Origin: Cupriavidus oxalaticus
Lineage (GTDB): Bacteria > Pseudomonadota > Gammaproteobacteria > Burkholderiales > Burkholderiaceae
Reading direction: 5' to 3'
DNA length: 64,000 nt
Assembly: GCF_004768545.1 (NCBI RefSeq)
Contig: NZ_CP038635.1
Span: forward strand, 2,542,001-2,606,000
The translations under genes were made by a program, and so were the position numbers. Below, piece after piece: positions 38,806 through 48,738 of the stretch. The stretch's first letter is position 1, and each line of letters starts with the position of its first letter. A model generated the notes under the pieces. It was not told the DNA's origin and searched no databases. It saw only the letters and a program-made list of their open reading frames with translations.

Positions 38806-38922
38806 CAAAGGGGAGTAGCTCCGGGGCTGATGCCCTTAGCACAATCGTCATTCCGGGACTTCGTCTCCGGTTGTGCTGACCACCGGTGCGCATACCGCGC
38901 TTGTGGTCGAGCAAGACCTTTG
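38806..38922 (+). ncRNA. yybP-ykoY manganese riboswitch
   Basis: The conserved signature AAAGGGGAGTAGCT lies at 38807–38820, and the outer stem pairs CAAAGG with the late ACCTTTG at 38916–38922. Between them are the GCACAATC…GGTTGTGC hairpin and the second arm GACCACC…GTGGTC. This family senses Mn2+ and controls TerC/MntP-type exporters, which matches the TerC gene at 39036. A competing hairpin, CCTTTGCAACC with GGTTTGCAAAGG (38917–38950), overlaps the closing stem and forms the likely expression platform. Confidence 0.9.
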
Positions 38923-39035
38923 CAACCTGGACTTCATGGTTTGCAAAGGCGCCCCCATGCCCCGTGCTCCGCGAATCCAGGCGAACCAACGTTAAGCGTG
39001 CGCGTTTGCGCTGTTTTGTACCCTGAGGAGAGTTC

Positions 39036-39740
39036 ATGGAGTGGTTTACCGATCTGTTCACGATGCAGTTCCTGACGGCGCTGCTGTCGATTGTCGTCAT
39101 TGACCTGGTGCTGGCCGGCGACAATGCCATCGTGATCGCACTGGCGGCACGCAACCTGCCCCCGCACCTGCAAAAGAAGGCCATCATCTGGGGCACCATC
39201 GGTGCCGTGGTGGTGCGTTCGGCCATGACGATCGGCGTGGTCTGGCTGCTGAAGATCCCCGGGCTGCTGCTGGTCGGTGGCCTGGCGCTGGTGTGGATCG
39301 CCTACAAGCTGCTCTCCGACGAAGGCGGTGAAGAAGGGCACGGCTCGGGCGCCGCGACCCTGTGGGGCGCGATGAAGACCATCATCATCGCCGATGCGGT
39401 GATGGGCGTGGACAACGTGCTGGCCGTGGCCGGCGCCGCGCACGGCAGCTTCCTGCTGGTGGTGCTGGGCCTGCTGATCAGCATCCCCATCGTGGTGTGG
39501 GGCTCGAGCCTGGTGCTCAAGCTGATGTCGCGCTTCCCGGCCATCATCTACGTGGGCGCGGGCGTGCTGGCGTTCACGGCGGTCAAGATGATCGTGCACG
39601 AGCCGCTGGTCAAGGCCTTCTTCGAGGCCAACCCGGTAGTCAACTGGGGCCTGTACGTGCTGATCATCGGCGGCGTGCTGGGTGCCGGCTACCTGGTGCA
39701 GAAGCGCCGCGACCAGCAGGAACCGGCTGGCAGCCACTAA
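39036..39740 (+). CDS. TerC-family membrane protein, probable Mn2+ exporter
   Basis: A 234-residue inner-membrane protein with seven predicted helices. It keeps the TerC acidic motifs [17 protein letters not shown] in helix 1–2 and [17 protein letters not shown] in the second half, whose Asp and Asn residues are expected to bind metal. An acidic, His-containing loop ([11 protein letters not shown]) separates the halves. The riboswitch in its leader supports a role in Mn2+ export. GAGGAGAG lies before the ATG at 39036. A terminator follows at 39784. Confidence 0.92.
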   Translation: MEWFTDLFTMQFLTALLSIVVIDLVLAGDNAIVIALAARNLPPHLQKKAIIWGTIGAVVVRSAMTIGVVWLLKIPGLLLVGGLALVWIAYKLLSDEGGEEGHGSGAATLWGAMKTIIIADAVMGVDNVLAVAGAAHGSFLLVVLGLLISIPIVVWGSSLVLKLMSRFPAIIYVGAGVLAFTAVKMIVHEPLVKAFFEANPVVNWGLYVLIIGGVLGAGYLVQKRRDQQEPAGSH

Positions 39741-39783
39741 GGCTTGCCGCCGTGCCGGGGCAGCCGCCCCGGCCCGCTGACGG

Positions 39784-39816
39784 AAGGGCCGCCCGGAAGG
39801 GTGGCCCTTCTTGCTT
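39784..39816 (+). terminator. Intrinsic terminator after the TerC gene
   Basis: AAGGGCCGCCC and GGGTGGCCCTT form a stem with one G·U pair and a GGAA tetraloop, followed by CTTGCTTT. It separates the TerC unit from thyA. Confidence 0.9.
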
Positions 39817-39871
39817 TAAAATGCCTGCTTTGCGGGTCCAGCGCCCGCGTCACATCCCCTGCCCCGCGCCG

Positions 39872-40666
39872 ATGAAACAGTATCTCGACTTCATGCGCCA
39901 TGTGTACGAGCATGGCACCGACAAGGCCGACCGCACCGGCACCGGCACGCGCTCGGTGTTCGGCTACCAGATGCGCTTCGACCTGCGCGAAGGCTTCCCG
40001 GTGGTGACCACCAAGAAGCTGCACCTGAAGTCCATCATCCTGGAACTGCTGTGGTTCCTGCAGGGCTCGACCAACGTGCGCTGGCTGCAGGAAAACGGCG
40101 TCAGCATCTGGGACGAATGGGCCGACGAGAACGGCGAACTGGGCCCGGTGTACGGCTCGCAGTGGCGCTCGTGGCCGGCGCCGGATGGCCGCCATATCGA
40201 CCAGATCACCGACCTGATGGCGCAGATCCGCGCCAACCCGGACTCGCGCCGGCTGATCGTGTCGGCCTGGAACGTGGCCGATATCCCGCGCATGAAGCTG
40301 CCGCCCTGCCACGCGTTCTTCCAGTTCTACGTGGCCGACGGCAAGCTGTCGTGCCAGCTGTACCAGCGCAGCGCCGATATTTTCCTGGGCGTGCCCTTCA
40401 ATATCGCAAGCTATGCGCTGCTGACGCACATGATCGCGCAGCAGGCCGGGCTGGAAGTGGGCGACTTTATCTGGACCGGCGGCGACTGCCACATCTACAA
40501 CAACCACTTCGAGCAGGTGCAGACTCAGCTGGCGCGTGAGCCACTGCCGCTGCCGCGACTGAAGATCGTGCGCAAGCCCGACAGCATCTTCGACTACCGC
40601 TACGAAGACTTCGAACTGGACGGCTACCAGTCGCATGCCGCCATCAAGGCACCGGTGGCCGTATGA
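39872..40666 (+). CDS. thyA: Thymidylate synthase
   Basis: ThyA methylates dUMP to dTMP with 5,10-methylene-tetrahydrofolate. The 264-residue protein has the same length as E. coli ThyA. The catalytic Cys146 is in [10 protein letters not shown], and other motifs are [44 protein letters not shown] and the C-terminal AAIKAPVAV. The ATG at 39872 is the only reasonable start. It overlaps folA by four bases, the classic arrangement that links dTMP synthesis to folate recycling. Confidence 0.98.
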   Translation: MKQYLDFMRHVYEHGTDKADRTGTGTRSVFGYQMRFDLREGFPVVTTKKLHLKSIILELLWFLQGSTNVRWLQENGVSIWDEWADENGELGPVYGSQWRSWPAPDGRHIDQITDLMAQIRANPDSRRLIVSAWNVADIPRMKLPPCHAFFQFYVADGKLSCQLYQRSADIFLGVPFNIASYALLTHMIAQQAGLEVGDFIWTGGDCHIYNNHFEQVQTQLAREPLPLPRLKIVRKPDSIFDYRYEDFELDGYQSHAAIKAPVAV

Positions 40667-41163
40667 CGATCCTGACGCTGGTAGTCGCCAAGGCCCGCAA
40701 CGGCACCATCGGCCGCGACAACACGCTGCCGTGGCGCCTGCCCGAAGACCTGGCGCATTTCAAGCGCACCACCATGGGCGCGCCCGTGATCATGGGCCGC
40801 AAGACCTGGGACTCGATCGGCCGCCCGCTGCCGGGCCGGCGCAATATCGTGGTCAGCCGCAACCCGGACCTGCGCATCGAAGGCGCCGAGGTGGCAACGT
40901 CGCTGGAAGACGCGCAGCGCCTGTGCGTGGGCGTCGACCAGATCTTCCTGATCGGCGGCGCGCAGCTGTATGCCGAGGCGATGCCGAGCGCCGACCGGCT
41001 GGTCGTGACCGAAATCGATGCCGACGTGGAAGGCGACGCCTTCTTCCCGCCGATCGACCGCACGCAATGGCTGGAAACCGCGCGCGAGACGCATCATTCC
41101 GAGGCCAACGGCTTCGACTATGCGTTCGTCACCTACGATCGGCCGCCTTCGGAAGAGTCCTGA
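40663..41163 (+). CDS. folA: Dihydrofolate reductase
   Basis: FolA reduces dihydrofolate produced by ThyA, using NADPH; it is the target of trimethoprim. The 166-residue product shows [20 protein letters not shown] with the active-site acid at Asp29, [21 protein letters not shown] for NADPH binding, and [10 protein letters not shown]. The start overlaps the thyA stop (ATGA), so translation is coupled. The ilvA leader begins within about 50 bp of its stop. Confidence 0.97.
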   Translation: MTILTLVVAKARNGTIGRDNTLPWRLPEDLAHFKRTTMGAPVIMGRKTWDSIGRPLPGRRNIVVSRNPDLRIEGAEVATSLEDAQRLCVGVDQIFLIGGAQLYAEAMPSADRLVVTEIDADVEGDAFFPPIDRTQWLETARETHHSEANGFDYAFVTYDRPPSEES

Positions 41164-41179
41164 GCCGATGCCGGCGGCA

Positions 41180-41208
41180 TTGACAAATCCCGCCGCATCG
41201 CCCAAAGT
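41180..41208 (+). promoter_or_regulatory. Sigma-70-type promoter for the ilvA leader
   Basis: TTGACA (41180–41185) and CAAAGT (41203–41208) are 17 bp apart. The expected start falls at about 41214–41216, right at the leader-peptide ATG, so the leader could be translated from a leaderless transcript. Confidence 0.5.
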
Positions 41209-41215
41209 CTGCCCC

Positions 41216-41278
41216 ATGGACCGCCGTCACCTCCCCATCGCGCGAATTATTCGCACCATTCTCCGAATGGTGGGTTAG
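41216..41278 (+). CDS. ilvA leader peptide (20 residues, Ile-rich)
   Basis: The ORF encodes MDRRHLPIARIIRTILRMVG. Four isoleucines, two leucines, one valine and one threonine in 20 residues are what a branched-chain attenuator needs. Just after it comes a terminator, then ilvA. Starvation for charged tRNA-Ile should stall the ribosome and prevent termination. An in-frame ATG at 41168 would add 16 residues if translation starts on read-through mRNA from folA. Confidence 0.75.
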   Translation: MDRRHLPIARIIRTILRMVG

Positions 41279-41303
41279 CGCGCGTCCAGAACCAGATTTC
41301 CGC

Positions 41304-41336
41304 AAACACCCGCCCTGCAGGCGGGTGTTTTGTTTT
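41304..41336 (+). terminator. Attenuator terminator upstream of ilvA
   Basis: AAACACCCGCC and GGCGGGTGTTT form a perfect 11-bp stem with a five-base loop, followed by TGTTTT. It lies 26 bp after the leader-peptide stop and 42 bp before ilvA. Confidence 0.9.
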
Positions 41337-41377
41337 CCGGCTCCAGGGCAATCGACAACGAATCCCGGAGCCACTCC

Positions 41378-42973
41378 ATGCAAGCCACTGCCGAAGCGAC
41401 CACCGAAGTCGCCACCGAAGTCGCCACCTCCGCCGCATCCGACCATCACGCCTACCTGAAGCGCATCCTGACCGCGCGCGTCTACGATGTGGCGCGCGAG
41501 ACGGAGCTGGACTTTGCCAGGCACCTGTCCGCGCGGCTGCACAACCAGGTCTACCTCAAGCGCGAAGACACCCAGCCGGTGTTCTCGTTCAAGCTGCGCG
41601 GCGCCTACAACAAGATGGCGCAGCTGAGCCCCGAAGCGCTGCGGCGCGGCGTCATCACCGCCTCGGCCGGCAACCATGCGCAAGGCGTGGCGCTGTCCGC
41701 GGCGCGGCTCGGCGTGCGCGCGCTGATCGTAGTGCCGACCACGGCGCCGCAGGTCAAGGTCGACGCAGCGCGCGCGCACGGCGGGCCCACCGTCGAGGTG
41801 GTGCAGGCCGGCGACTCCTATACCGACGCCTACCGTCATGCGATGCAGCTGCAGGCCGAGCACGGACTGACTTTCATCCCGGCATTCGATGACCCCGATG
41901 TCATCGCCGGCCAGGGAACCGTCGCGGCGGAAATCCTCAACGCGCACCGCGGCCCGATCCACGCGATCTTCGTGCCGATCGGCGGCGGCAGCCTCGCCGC
42001 GGGCGTGGCCACCTACGTCAAGGCGGTGCGGCCGGAGATCAGGGTCATCGGCGTGCAGACGGACGACTCGTGCGCGATGGCGCAATCGGTGCGCGCAGGG
42101 CGGCGCGTCGAGCTGGAGGAAGTGGGACTGTTCTCGGACGGCACCGCGGTCAAGCTGGTCGGCGAAGAGACCTTCAGGCTGTGCCGGCGCTATCTGGACG
42201 AGATCGTCACCGTCGACACCGACGCGCTGTGCGCGGCGATCAAGGATGTGTTCGAGGACACCCGCAGCGTGCTGGAACCCGCCGGCGCGCTGGCGGTGGC
42301 AGCGGCCAAGCAGTATGCGATGCGCGAGGGCCTGCGCAACCAGACGCTGGTGGCGGTGACCTCCGGGGCCAATATCAACTTCGAGCGCATGCGTTTCGTC
42401 GCGGATCGCGCCGAACTGGGCAATGCGCGCGAAGCCATGTTCGGCGTGACGCTGCCCGAAACCTGCGGCGCGTTCCGGCGCCTGTGCGCCCGCGTGGGCC
42501 ACAGGCAGATCAGCGAGTTCACCTACCGGATTGCCGATGCGCAGACCGCGCACGTCTTTGTCGGCATGCAACTGCGCACGGCCGGCGAGGCGACGGAGAT
42601 CCTCGACACGCTGCACGCCGACGGCTTCCCGGCGATCGACCTGACCGCCGACGAGGTGGCCAAGGAGCACGTGCGGCATATGATCGGCGGCCGCTCGCCG
42701 CTGGCGCGCGGCGAGCGCCTGTTCCGCTTTGAATTCCCCGAGAAGCCGGGGGCATTGATGGCCTTCCTGTCGGCGCTGGCGCCGGACTGGAACATCAGCC
42801 TGTTCCACTACCGCAACCAGGGCGGCGATACGGGATCGGTGCTGGCCGGCATTCAGGTGACCGACGAGGTGACCGACGGCCAGGTGCAGGCTTTCCGCGA
42901 GCGGCTGGCCACGCTGGGCTATCCGTGGCAGGAAGTCAGCGACAACCCGGCGTACCGCATGTTCCTCGCGTAA
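41378..42973 (+). CDS. ilvA: Threonine ammonia-lyase, biosynthetic
   Basis: IlvA deaminates threonine to 2-oxobutanoate, the first step of isoleucine synthesis. The 531-residue protein has a PLP domain with the catalytic lysine in PVFSFKLRGAYNKM (Lys72), SAGNHAQGVAL and GGGSLAAG, then two C-terminal ACT-like regulatory domains (about 345–530) that bind Ile and Val. This length and the twin ACT domains separate it from the short catabolic TdcB. CGGAG lies before the ATG at 41378. The Ile-rich leader and terminator add transcriptional control to allosteric control. Confidence 0.96.
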   Translation: MQATAEATTEVATEVATSAASDHHAYLKRILTARVYDVARETELDFARHLSARLHNQVYLKREDTQPVFSFKLRGAYNKMAQLSPEALRRGVITASAGNHAQGVALSAARLGVRALIVVPTTAPQVKVDAARAHGGPTVEVVQAGDSYTDAYRHAMQLQAEHGLTFIPAFDDPDVIAGQGTVAAEILNAHRGPIHAIFVPIGGGSLAAGVATYVKAVRPEIRVIGVQTDDSCAMAQSVRAGRRVELEEVGLFSDGTAVKLVGEETFRLCRRYLDEIVTVDTDALCAAIKDVFEDTRSVLEPAGALAVAAAKQYAMREGLRNQTLVAVTSGANINFERMRFVADRAELGNAREAMFGVTLPETCGAFRRLCARVGHRQISEFTYRIADAQTAHVFVGMQLRTAGEATEILDTLHADGFPAIDLTADEVAKEHVRHMIGGRSPLARGERLFRFEFPEKPGALMAFLSALAPDWNISLFHYRNQGGDTGSVLAGIQVTDEVTDGQVQAFRERLATLGYPWQEVSDNPAYRMFLA

Positions 42974-43020
42974 ACGCAAGCGAGCCGCCCGCAGGCAGCT
43001 CGCCAGTCGGTCAGTGCCGA

Positions 43021-44388
43021 TCAGTTGCCGGCGATGGTCATCTGCTCGATCAGGATCGAGCCGGTTTCCTTGGTGCCGCGGATCAGCGAATCGGCTCCGA
43101 TCGCAACGATCTGCCGGAACATCTCGGCCATATTGCCGGCAATGGTGATTTCTTCCACCGGGTACTGGATCACGCCGTTCTCGACCCAGTAGCCCGACGC
43201 GCCGCGCGAATAATCGCCGGTGACGTAGTTGACGCCCTGCCCCATCAGTTCTGTCACCAGCAGGCCGGTGCCGAGCTTGCGCAGCATCGCCGGGAAGTCG
43301 TCGCCAGGCTCGGTCAGGTTGCTGTGCAGCGTCAGGTTGTGCGAGCCGCCGGCGTTGCCGGTGGTCTTCATGCCGAGCTTGCGCGCAGAATAGGTCGACA
43401 GGAAGTAGCCCTGCACCACGCCGTCGCGCACCACGTCGCGCTCGCGCGTGCGCACGCCTTCCTCATCGAACGGGGCGCTGCCCATCGCGCCCGGGGTGTG
43501 CGGCTGCTCGTGGATCTGCACGTGCGGCGCGAACACGGCCTTGCCCAGCGTATCGCACAGGAAGGTGGACTTGCGGTACAGCGCCCCGCCCGACACCGCC
43601 TGCACGAAGGCGCCCAGCAGGCCGGCGGCCAGCGGCGCCTCGAACAGCACCGGGCAGCGGCGCGTGGACAGCTTGCGCGCCTGCAGCCGCGCCAGCGCGC
43701 GCTCGGCGGCGTAGCGGCCGATGTCCTCGGGGTTGGCCAGTGCCAGCGGCGCGCGCTTGGACGAGTACCAGTCATCGCGCTGCATGCCGCTGCCGCTGCC
43801 GGCGATCGGCGCGCACGAGATGAAATGGCGCGAATACGGATAGCCGCCCGAGAAACCGCGCGTGGTCGCCAGCACGAACTGCGAATGCTGCGCCGACACG
43901 CTGGCGCCGTCGCTGTTGCGGATACGCGGCGACACCGCGAAGGCGGCGGCCTCGGCGCGGGTGGCGATGTCGATGGCGGCCTCGGCATCGATGGTCCACG
44001 GATGGAACAGGTCCAGGTCCTGCGGCGAGCGCTCCAGCAGCTCTTCCTCGGCCAGGCCCGCACACTCGTCTTCCGCGGTGAAGCGGGCGATGTTGTAGGC
44101 TGCCTCGGCAGTGGCGCGCAGCGCGGCCGGCGAGAAGTCCGAGGTGCTGGCATTGCCGCGGCGCTTGCCGATCATGACCGTGACGCCGACCACCTTGTCG
44201 CGGTTCTGCTCGATCGTTTCCACCTGCCCCTTGCGCACCGATACGGACAGGCCGCTGCCTTCGGAGATCTCCGTGGCGGCGTCCGTTGCGCCCAGCTCGC
44301 GTGCCACACGCAGCACATCGGCGGCCATCTCGCTGAGCTGGGCCTGGGTGTAGGTGAAATGCGCGGTCTGTTCTGCGATCTGGTCCAT
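43021..44388 (-). CDS. pmbA: PmbA/TldE metalloprotease component
   Basis: PmbA (TldE) partners TldD in a heterodimeric metalloprotease that trims unfolded peptides, including microcin B17 precursor and CcdA in E. coli. The 455-residue product has family motifs SVRKGQVETIEQNRDK, DGASVSAQHSQFVL, GAFVQAVSGGALYRKSTFL, GMKTTGNAGGSHNL and VTGDYSRGASGYWVENG. The ATG at 44388 is used; one at 44412 adds a short stretch. TldD is not in the window. Because this organism encodes leader-bearing peptides, TldD/E could act on leader fragments, but no evidence here ties them together. Confidence 0.95.
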   Translation of the reverse strand: MDQIAEQTAHFTYTQAQLSEMAADVLRVARELGATDAATEISEGSGLSVSVRKGQVETIEQNRDKVVGVTVMIGKRRGNASTSDFSPAALRATAEAAYNIARFTAEDECAGLAEEELLERSPQDLDLFHPWTIDAEAAIDIATRAEAAAFAVSPRIRNSDGASVSAQHSQFVLATTRGFSGGYPYSRHFISCAPIAGSGSGMQRDDWYSSKRAPLALANPEDIGRYAAERALARLQARKLSTRRCPVLFEAPLAAGLLGAFVQAVSGGALYRKSTFLCDTLGKAVFAPHVQIHEQPHTPGAMGSAPFDEEGVRTRERDVVRDGVVQGYFLSTYSARKLGMKTTGNAGGSHNLTLHSNLTEPGDDFPAMLRKLGTGLLVTELMGQGVNYVTGDYSRGASGYWVENGVIQYPVEEITIAGNMAEMFRQIVAIGADSLIRGTKETGSILIEQMTIAGN

Positions 44389-44445
44389 GGGGGATCCGTG
44401 CCTGGGGGTCATCAAAAGTCCAAGCGGGAATCATAGCAAGATAAA

Positions 44446-45060
44446 ATGCCGGTCATGACGCGAAATTCCCGTAATTCCCAAGGCTCGCGCTTCCCCGGCG
44501 CGTTTTCGCCGGAGCCCGAAGACGACGAACCGAAAAGCAAGTCGCAGCGCAAGCGCGACATGACCGCCCTGCAGGACCTTGGCGCCGAGCTGGAAGCGCT
44601 GCCCAAGGACCGGCTGGCGCGCGTGCCCATGCCCGAGTCGCTGGCCGACGCCATCCACGAGGCCCGCCGCATCACCAGCCATGAAGGCAAGCGCCGCCAG
44701 ATGCAGTTCGTGGGCAAGGTCATGCGCGGCCTGGACGACGACGAGGTCGATGCGATCCGCGCCGCGCTGGAAGGCTTCAAGGGCACCAGCAAGGCCGAGA
44801 CCGCCCGCATGCACCTGATCGAGCGCTGGCGCGAGCTGCTGCTGGCCGACGACGCGGCGCTGACGCGCTTCCTCGGCGAGCACCCGGTCGCCGACGTGCA
44901 GTCGCTGCGCAACATCATCCGCAACGCACGCAAGGAGAAGGAGCAGGCCAAGCCGCCGCGCTACTTCCGCGAACTGTTCCAGGCCATCAAGGCAGCGCTC
45001 GACGCCAAGGACGGCGCTGCCTCCACCGACGCAGCCCCTTCACCGGAGCCCGAGGCATGA
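44446..45060 (+). CDS. darP: Ribosome biogenesis factor DarP (YjgA)
   Basis: DarP/YjgA associates with late 50S precursors. The 204-residue, highly charged protein has the family pattern [40 protein letters not shown] and [14 protein letters not shown]. It starts at 44446 or three codons later at 44455. It is divergent from pmbA, an arrangement that is conserved (yjgA–pmbA). The stop overlaps the mog start. Confidence 0.93.
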   Translation: MPVMTRNSRNSQGSRFPGAFSPEPEDDEPKSKSQRKRDMTALQDLGAELEALPKDRLARVPMPESLADAIHEARRITSHEGKRRQMQFVGKVMRGLDDDEVDAIRAALEGFKGTSKAETARMHLIERWRELLLADDAALTRFLGEHPVADVQSLRNIIRNARKEKEQAKPPRYFRELFQAIKAALDAKDGAASTDAAPSPEPEA

Positions 45061-45704
45061 CCCAGACCACGCAGTCGACGCAGCCGGTATCCCGCAACCA
45101 TCCCGACGAACTCGTCGTCGGCTTTGTCTCGGTCTCGGACCGCGCCTCGGCCGGCACCTACCAGGATGAAGGCATCCCGGCGCTGCGCGAGTGGTTCGGC
45201 CGCACGATGACCTCGCCGTGGCAGGCGGTGGAGCGGCTGATTCCGGACGAGCAGGCGCAGATCTCGCGCACGCTGATCGAGCTGGTGGATGTGGCCGGCT
45301 GCGACCTGGTGCTGACCACCGGCGGCACCGGCCCGGCGCGGCGCGATGTCACGCCGGAGGCCACGCTGGCCGTGGCGACCAAGGAAATGCCGGGCTTCGG
45401 CGAGCAAATGCGGCAAGTAAGCCTGCACTTCGTGCCGACCGCGATCCTGTCGCGCCAGGTGGCGGTGATCCGCGAGACCGCCAGCCGCGCCGCGCTGATC
45501 ATCAACCTGCCCGGCCAGCCGCGCGCCATCCGCGAGACGCTGGAAGGCCTGCGCGATGCCGACGGCAAGCCGGTGGTGCAAGGCATCTTTGCCGCGGTGC
45601 CGTATTGCATCGACCTGATCGGCGGGCCTTACATGGAAACCGACGAGGCCGTGGTCAAGGCCTGGCGGCCGAAGAACGCGGTGCGCGCCAAGCCTGCTGC
45701 GTAA
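45057..45704 (+). CDS. mog: Molybdopterin adenylyltransferase
   Basis: Mog adenylates molybdopterin before molybdate insertion. The 215-residue product has the MoaB/Mog fold with [20 protein letters not shown] and the nucleotide-binding motif [18 protein letters not shown], then [14 protein letters not shown] and [14 protein letters not shown]. It overlaps darP by four bases (ATGA), so the two are translationally coupled. The length matches Mog rather than the shorter MoaB. Confidence 0.94.
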   Translation: MTQTTQSTQPVSRNHPDELVVGFVSVSDRASAGTYQDEGIPALREWFGRTMTSPWQAVERLIPDEQAQISRTLIELVDVAGCDLVLTTGGTGPARRDVTPEATLAVATKEMPGFGEQMRQVSLHFVPTAILSRQVAVIRETASRAALIINLPGQPRAIRETLEGLRDADGKPVVQGIFAAVPYCIDLIGGPYMETDEAVVKAWRPKNAVRAKPAA

Positions 45705-45756
45705 GTCACACCCCAACCGCGCCGCCGGCGCCTGCCGGCGGCAGCCATCCCGCGCC

Positions 45757-46638
45757 TCAGCGCAATCCCAGGTACAACCCCAGCGGCACGAACACCACCG
45801 CGGCAATATTGCCGAGCAGCACGATCGACGCGACCTGGTCGGGCTCCTGCCGGAAATGGTCGGCGATCAGGAAGTTCAGCACCGCCGGCGGCAGCGCCGC
45901 GAAAACGAACAGCAGCCCGCGCTGCAGTTCCGTCAGCGGCACCCACTGCGCCAGCAGCAGCGCCACCGCGACGCCGGTCAGCGGGCACGCCACCGCGCCC
46001 ACCACGCCCATGCCCCAGTTGCGCAGGCTCACGTCCTTCATGCGCACGCCCAGGGCGAACAGCATCAGCGGCACAGTGGCATCGCCCAGCAGCTTGACCG
46101 ACTGGTAGACCGGGTCCGGCAAGGTGAACCAGGGCCGCGCCAGCGACAGCCCGACACCGGCCACCGTGGCCAGCACCATCGGGTTGCGCGCGATCTGTGC
46201 CATCGACGCATGCCGGTTGACGATCTTCAGGCCGAGGGTGAAGTGCATCAGGTTCGACGCCGCGAACAGCGCCACCGCCGGAGCCAGCCCGGCGTGGCCG
46301 AAGGCAAAGACCGACAGCGGCAAGCCCATGTTGCCGCAGTTGTTGAACATCATCGGCGGCACGAAGGTACGCGGATCGACCTTGAGCAGCCGCGCCACCG
46401 CCCACGCCAGCACGCCCGAACCGAACACCACCGCCACCGCGCAGACCAGCAGCGCCAGCTGGTCTGCCAGCACGAAGTCCTTGCTGACAAAAGCCGACAC
46501 CACCAGCAGCGGCGCGATCACATCGAGGGTGGCGCGATTGATCCCGGCCATGTCCGGGTGGGCCTTGCGCCCGTACAGCCACCCGACCAGGATGATCAGG
46601 ATGACCGGCGTGATGATGGATACGATGCGCTCGAACAT
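45757..46638 (-). CDS. AEC-family transporter
   Basis: A 293-residue auxin-efflux-carrier family permease with about ten hydrophobic segments and the broken-helix motif NNCGNMGLPL typical of this family. AEC proteins in bacteria usually move malonate, malate or other small acids; no substrate can be assigned. It converges with mog and is followed upstream on the same strand by orn, with no sign of functional linkage. Confidence 0.88.
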   Translation of the reverse strand: MFERIVSIITPVILIILVGWLYGRKAHPDMAGINRATLDVIAPLLVVSAFVSKDFVLADQLALLVCAVAVVFGSGVLAWAVARLLKVDPRTFVPPMMFNNCGNMGLPLSVFAFGHAGLAPAVALFAASNLMHFTLGLKIVNRHASMAQIARNPMVLATVAGVGLSLARPWFTLPDPVYQSVKLLGDATVPLMLFALGVRMKDVSLRNWGMGVVGAVACPLTGVAVALLLAQWVPLTELQRGLLFVFAALPPAVLNFLIADHFRQEPDQVASIVLLGNIAAVVFVPLGLYLGLR

Positions 46639-46740
46639 GGCAGGCTCGACGGGAGGTGCCCGGGAGGGCAGCGCGCGCCCCGTCGGGTGGTGGTTGGTTG
46701 TTGTTGTCGGAGGCCGCGAAGCCGGCTTATTAGCGCCGGC

Positions 46741-47394
46741 TTATTGCGCCGGGGTGTCGGCAGCCGGAGTATCAGCAGCCGGAGTAGCGGCGGCCGGAGT
46801 AGCGGCGGCCGGTGCGCCCGGCGGCGTGTGACGGATAAAGTGCGTGCGGTAGTAGCGCAGCTCTTCCACCGATTCCAGGATGTCGGCCAGCGCCGTGTGC
46901 AGCTGGCGCTTGACGAAGCCCTTGTGGATGACCGGCTCCCAGCGCTTGCACAGCTCCTTGAGCGTGGACACGTCCAGGTTGCGGTAGTGGAAGAACGCCT
47001 CCAGCTTGGGCATGTAGCGCGCCATGAAGCGGCGGTCCTGGCAGATCGAGTTGCCGCACATCGGCGACTTGCCGGCCGGCACCCAGCGCTTGAGGAAGGC
47101 CAGCAGCTCGGCCTCGGCCTGCTCCTCGGTCAGCGTGGACGCCTTGACCTTGTCGATCAGGCCGGAGCGGCCGTGGGTGCCCTTGTTCCAGTTGTCCATG
47201 CCGTCGAGCACGGCGTCGCTCTGGTGGATCACCAGCACCGGGCCTTCGGCCAGGATATTGAGCTCGGAGTCGGTAATGACGATCGCCACTTCGATAATGC
47301 GGTCGGTATCCGGCTGCAAGCCGGTCATTTCCATATCGAGCCAGATCAGGTTGTGTTCGCTCTTGACGGATTTGGCGGTGGCGTGGGTGGTCAT
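46741..47394 (-). CDS. orn: Oligoribonuclease
   Basis: Orn degrades 2–5-nt RNAs, notably pGpG from cyclic-di-GMP turnover. The 217-residue DEDDh exonuclease has [41 protein letters not shown] and the late [20 protein letters not shown]-terminal tail of 15-bp repeats ([20 protein letters not shown]) extends beyond the usual 180 residues. The ATG at 47394 is used. It is divergent from the M48 protease gene. Confidence 0.96.
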   Translation of the reverse strand: MTTHATAKSVKSEHNLIWLDMEMTGLQPDTDRIIEVAIVITDSELNILAEGPVLVIHQSDAVLDGMDNWNKGTHGRSGLIDKVKASTLTEEQAEAELLAFLKRWVPAGKSPMCGNSICQDRRFMARYMPKLEAFFHYRNLDVSTLKELCKRWEPVIHKGFVKRQLHTALADILESVEELRYYRTHFIRHTPPGAPAAATPAAATPAADTPAADTPAQ

Positions 47395-47490
47395 CGGGAC
47401 TGCTGAGAAAGGGATTTGGGGAAGCGTCGGCGGCGGAGGCGGACGCGAACAACTTATAATTCTCGCATATCCGTTCCAAGGCTCTTGCCG

Positions 47491-48738
47491 ATGTTCACCT
47501 TTGTCTTCCTCGCCGCGCTGGTGCTGATGGTGCTGACCAAGCTCTGGCTGGCCGCGCGCCAGGTGCGCCATGTGGCACAGCACCGCAACGCGGTGCCGGC
47601 GCGGTTTGCCGACACCATCTCGCTCGCCTCGCACCAGAAGGCGGCCGACTACACCGTCGCCCGCACCCGGCTGTCGATGCTTGAAGTGCTGGCAGGCGCC
47701 GCGGTGCTGATCGGCTTCACCATGCTGGGCGGGCTGCAGTGGCTCAACCAGTTCTGGCTGGAGACCTTCGGCCCGGGCTATGCGTATGGCGTGGCGCTGG
47801 TCGCCAGCGTGGCGGTGATCGGGGGGCTGGTCGACCTGCCCTTCGCGCTCTATGGCCAGTTCGGCATCGAGGAGCGCTTTGGCTTCAACAAGATGACCTT
47901 CGGCCTGTGGCTGGCCGACATGGTCAAGATGCTGGCGGTCGCCAGCGTGCTGGGCCTGCCGCTGCTGCTGGCGGTGCTGTGGCTGATGGAACGCGCCGGC
48001 TCGCTGTGGTGGCTGTGGACGTGGCTGGTATGGATGGGCTTCAACCTGTTCCTGCTGGTGGTGTTCCCGACCTTTATCGCGCCGCTGTTCAACAAGTTCG
48101 AGCCGCTGGCCGACGAATCGCTGCGCCAGCGCATCGAGGGCCTGATGCAGCGCTGCGGCTTTGCCAGCAAGGGCCTGTTCGTGATGGACGGCAGCAAGCG
48201 CAGCGCGCACGGCAACGCCTACTTCACCGGCTTCGGCGCGGCCAAGCGCATCGTCTTCTTCGACACGCTGCTGGCGCGCCTGTCGGGCGACGAGATCGAG
48301 GCGGTGCTGGCGCACGAACTCGGCCACTTCAAGCGCCGCCACGTGGCCAAGCGCATCGCCGTCACCTTTGCGCTGAGCCTGGTATTCCTGGCGCTGTTGG
48401 GCTGGCTGGCAACGCGCACGTGGTTCTACACGGGCCTCGGCGTGGCGCCCAACCTGGGCGTATCCAACCATGCGCTGGCACTGGTGCTGTTCTTCCTGAC
48501 GCTGCCGGTGTTCACCTTCCTGCTGGGGCCGCTGTCGAGCCAGTCGTCGCGCCGCCATGAATTCGAGGCCGACGCCTTCGCCGCCGACCAGACCAACGCC
48601 GGCCACCTGGTGTCGGCACTGGTGAAGCTGTACAAGGACAACGCTTCGACCCTCACGCCCGATCCGCTCTACAGCGCCTTCTACTACTCGCATCCGCCCG
48701 CCGCGCAGCGGATCGACCGGTTGCTGGCGCACGCATGA
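47491..48738 (+). CDS. M48-family membrane metalloprotease (Ste24-like)
   Basis: A 415-residue integral-membrane protein with several N-terminal helices and the zinc motif [11 protein letters not shown]; the third ligand is in [11 protein letters not shown]. It resembles CAAX prenyl protease 1/Ste24 more than HtpX by length and by [15 protein letters not shown]. The bacterial substrate is unknown. ATG at 47491 follows a TTATAAT element at about 47453. The stop overlaps rsgA by four bases, so the two are co-translated. Confidence 0.92.
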   Translation: MFTFVFLAALVLMVLTKLWLAARQVRHVAQHRNAVPARFADTISLASHQKAADYTVARTRLSMLEVLAGAAVLIGFTMLGGLQWLNQFWLETFGPGYAYGVALVASVAVIGGLVDLPFALYGQFGIEERFGFNKMTFGLWLADMVKMLAVASVLGLPLLLAVLWLMERAGSLWWLWTWLVWMGFNLFLLVVFPTFIAPLFNKFEPLADESLRQRIEGLMQRCGFASKGLFVMDGSKRSAHGNAYFTGFGAAKRIVFFDTLLARLSGDEIEAVLAHELGHFKRRHVAKRIAVTFALSLVFLALLGWLATRTWFYTGLGVAPNLGVSNHALALVLFFLTLPVFTFLLGPLSSQSSRRHEFEADAFAADQTNAGHLVSALVKLYKDNASTLTPDPLYSAFYYSHPPAAQRIDRLLAHA

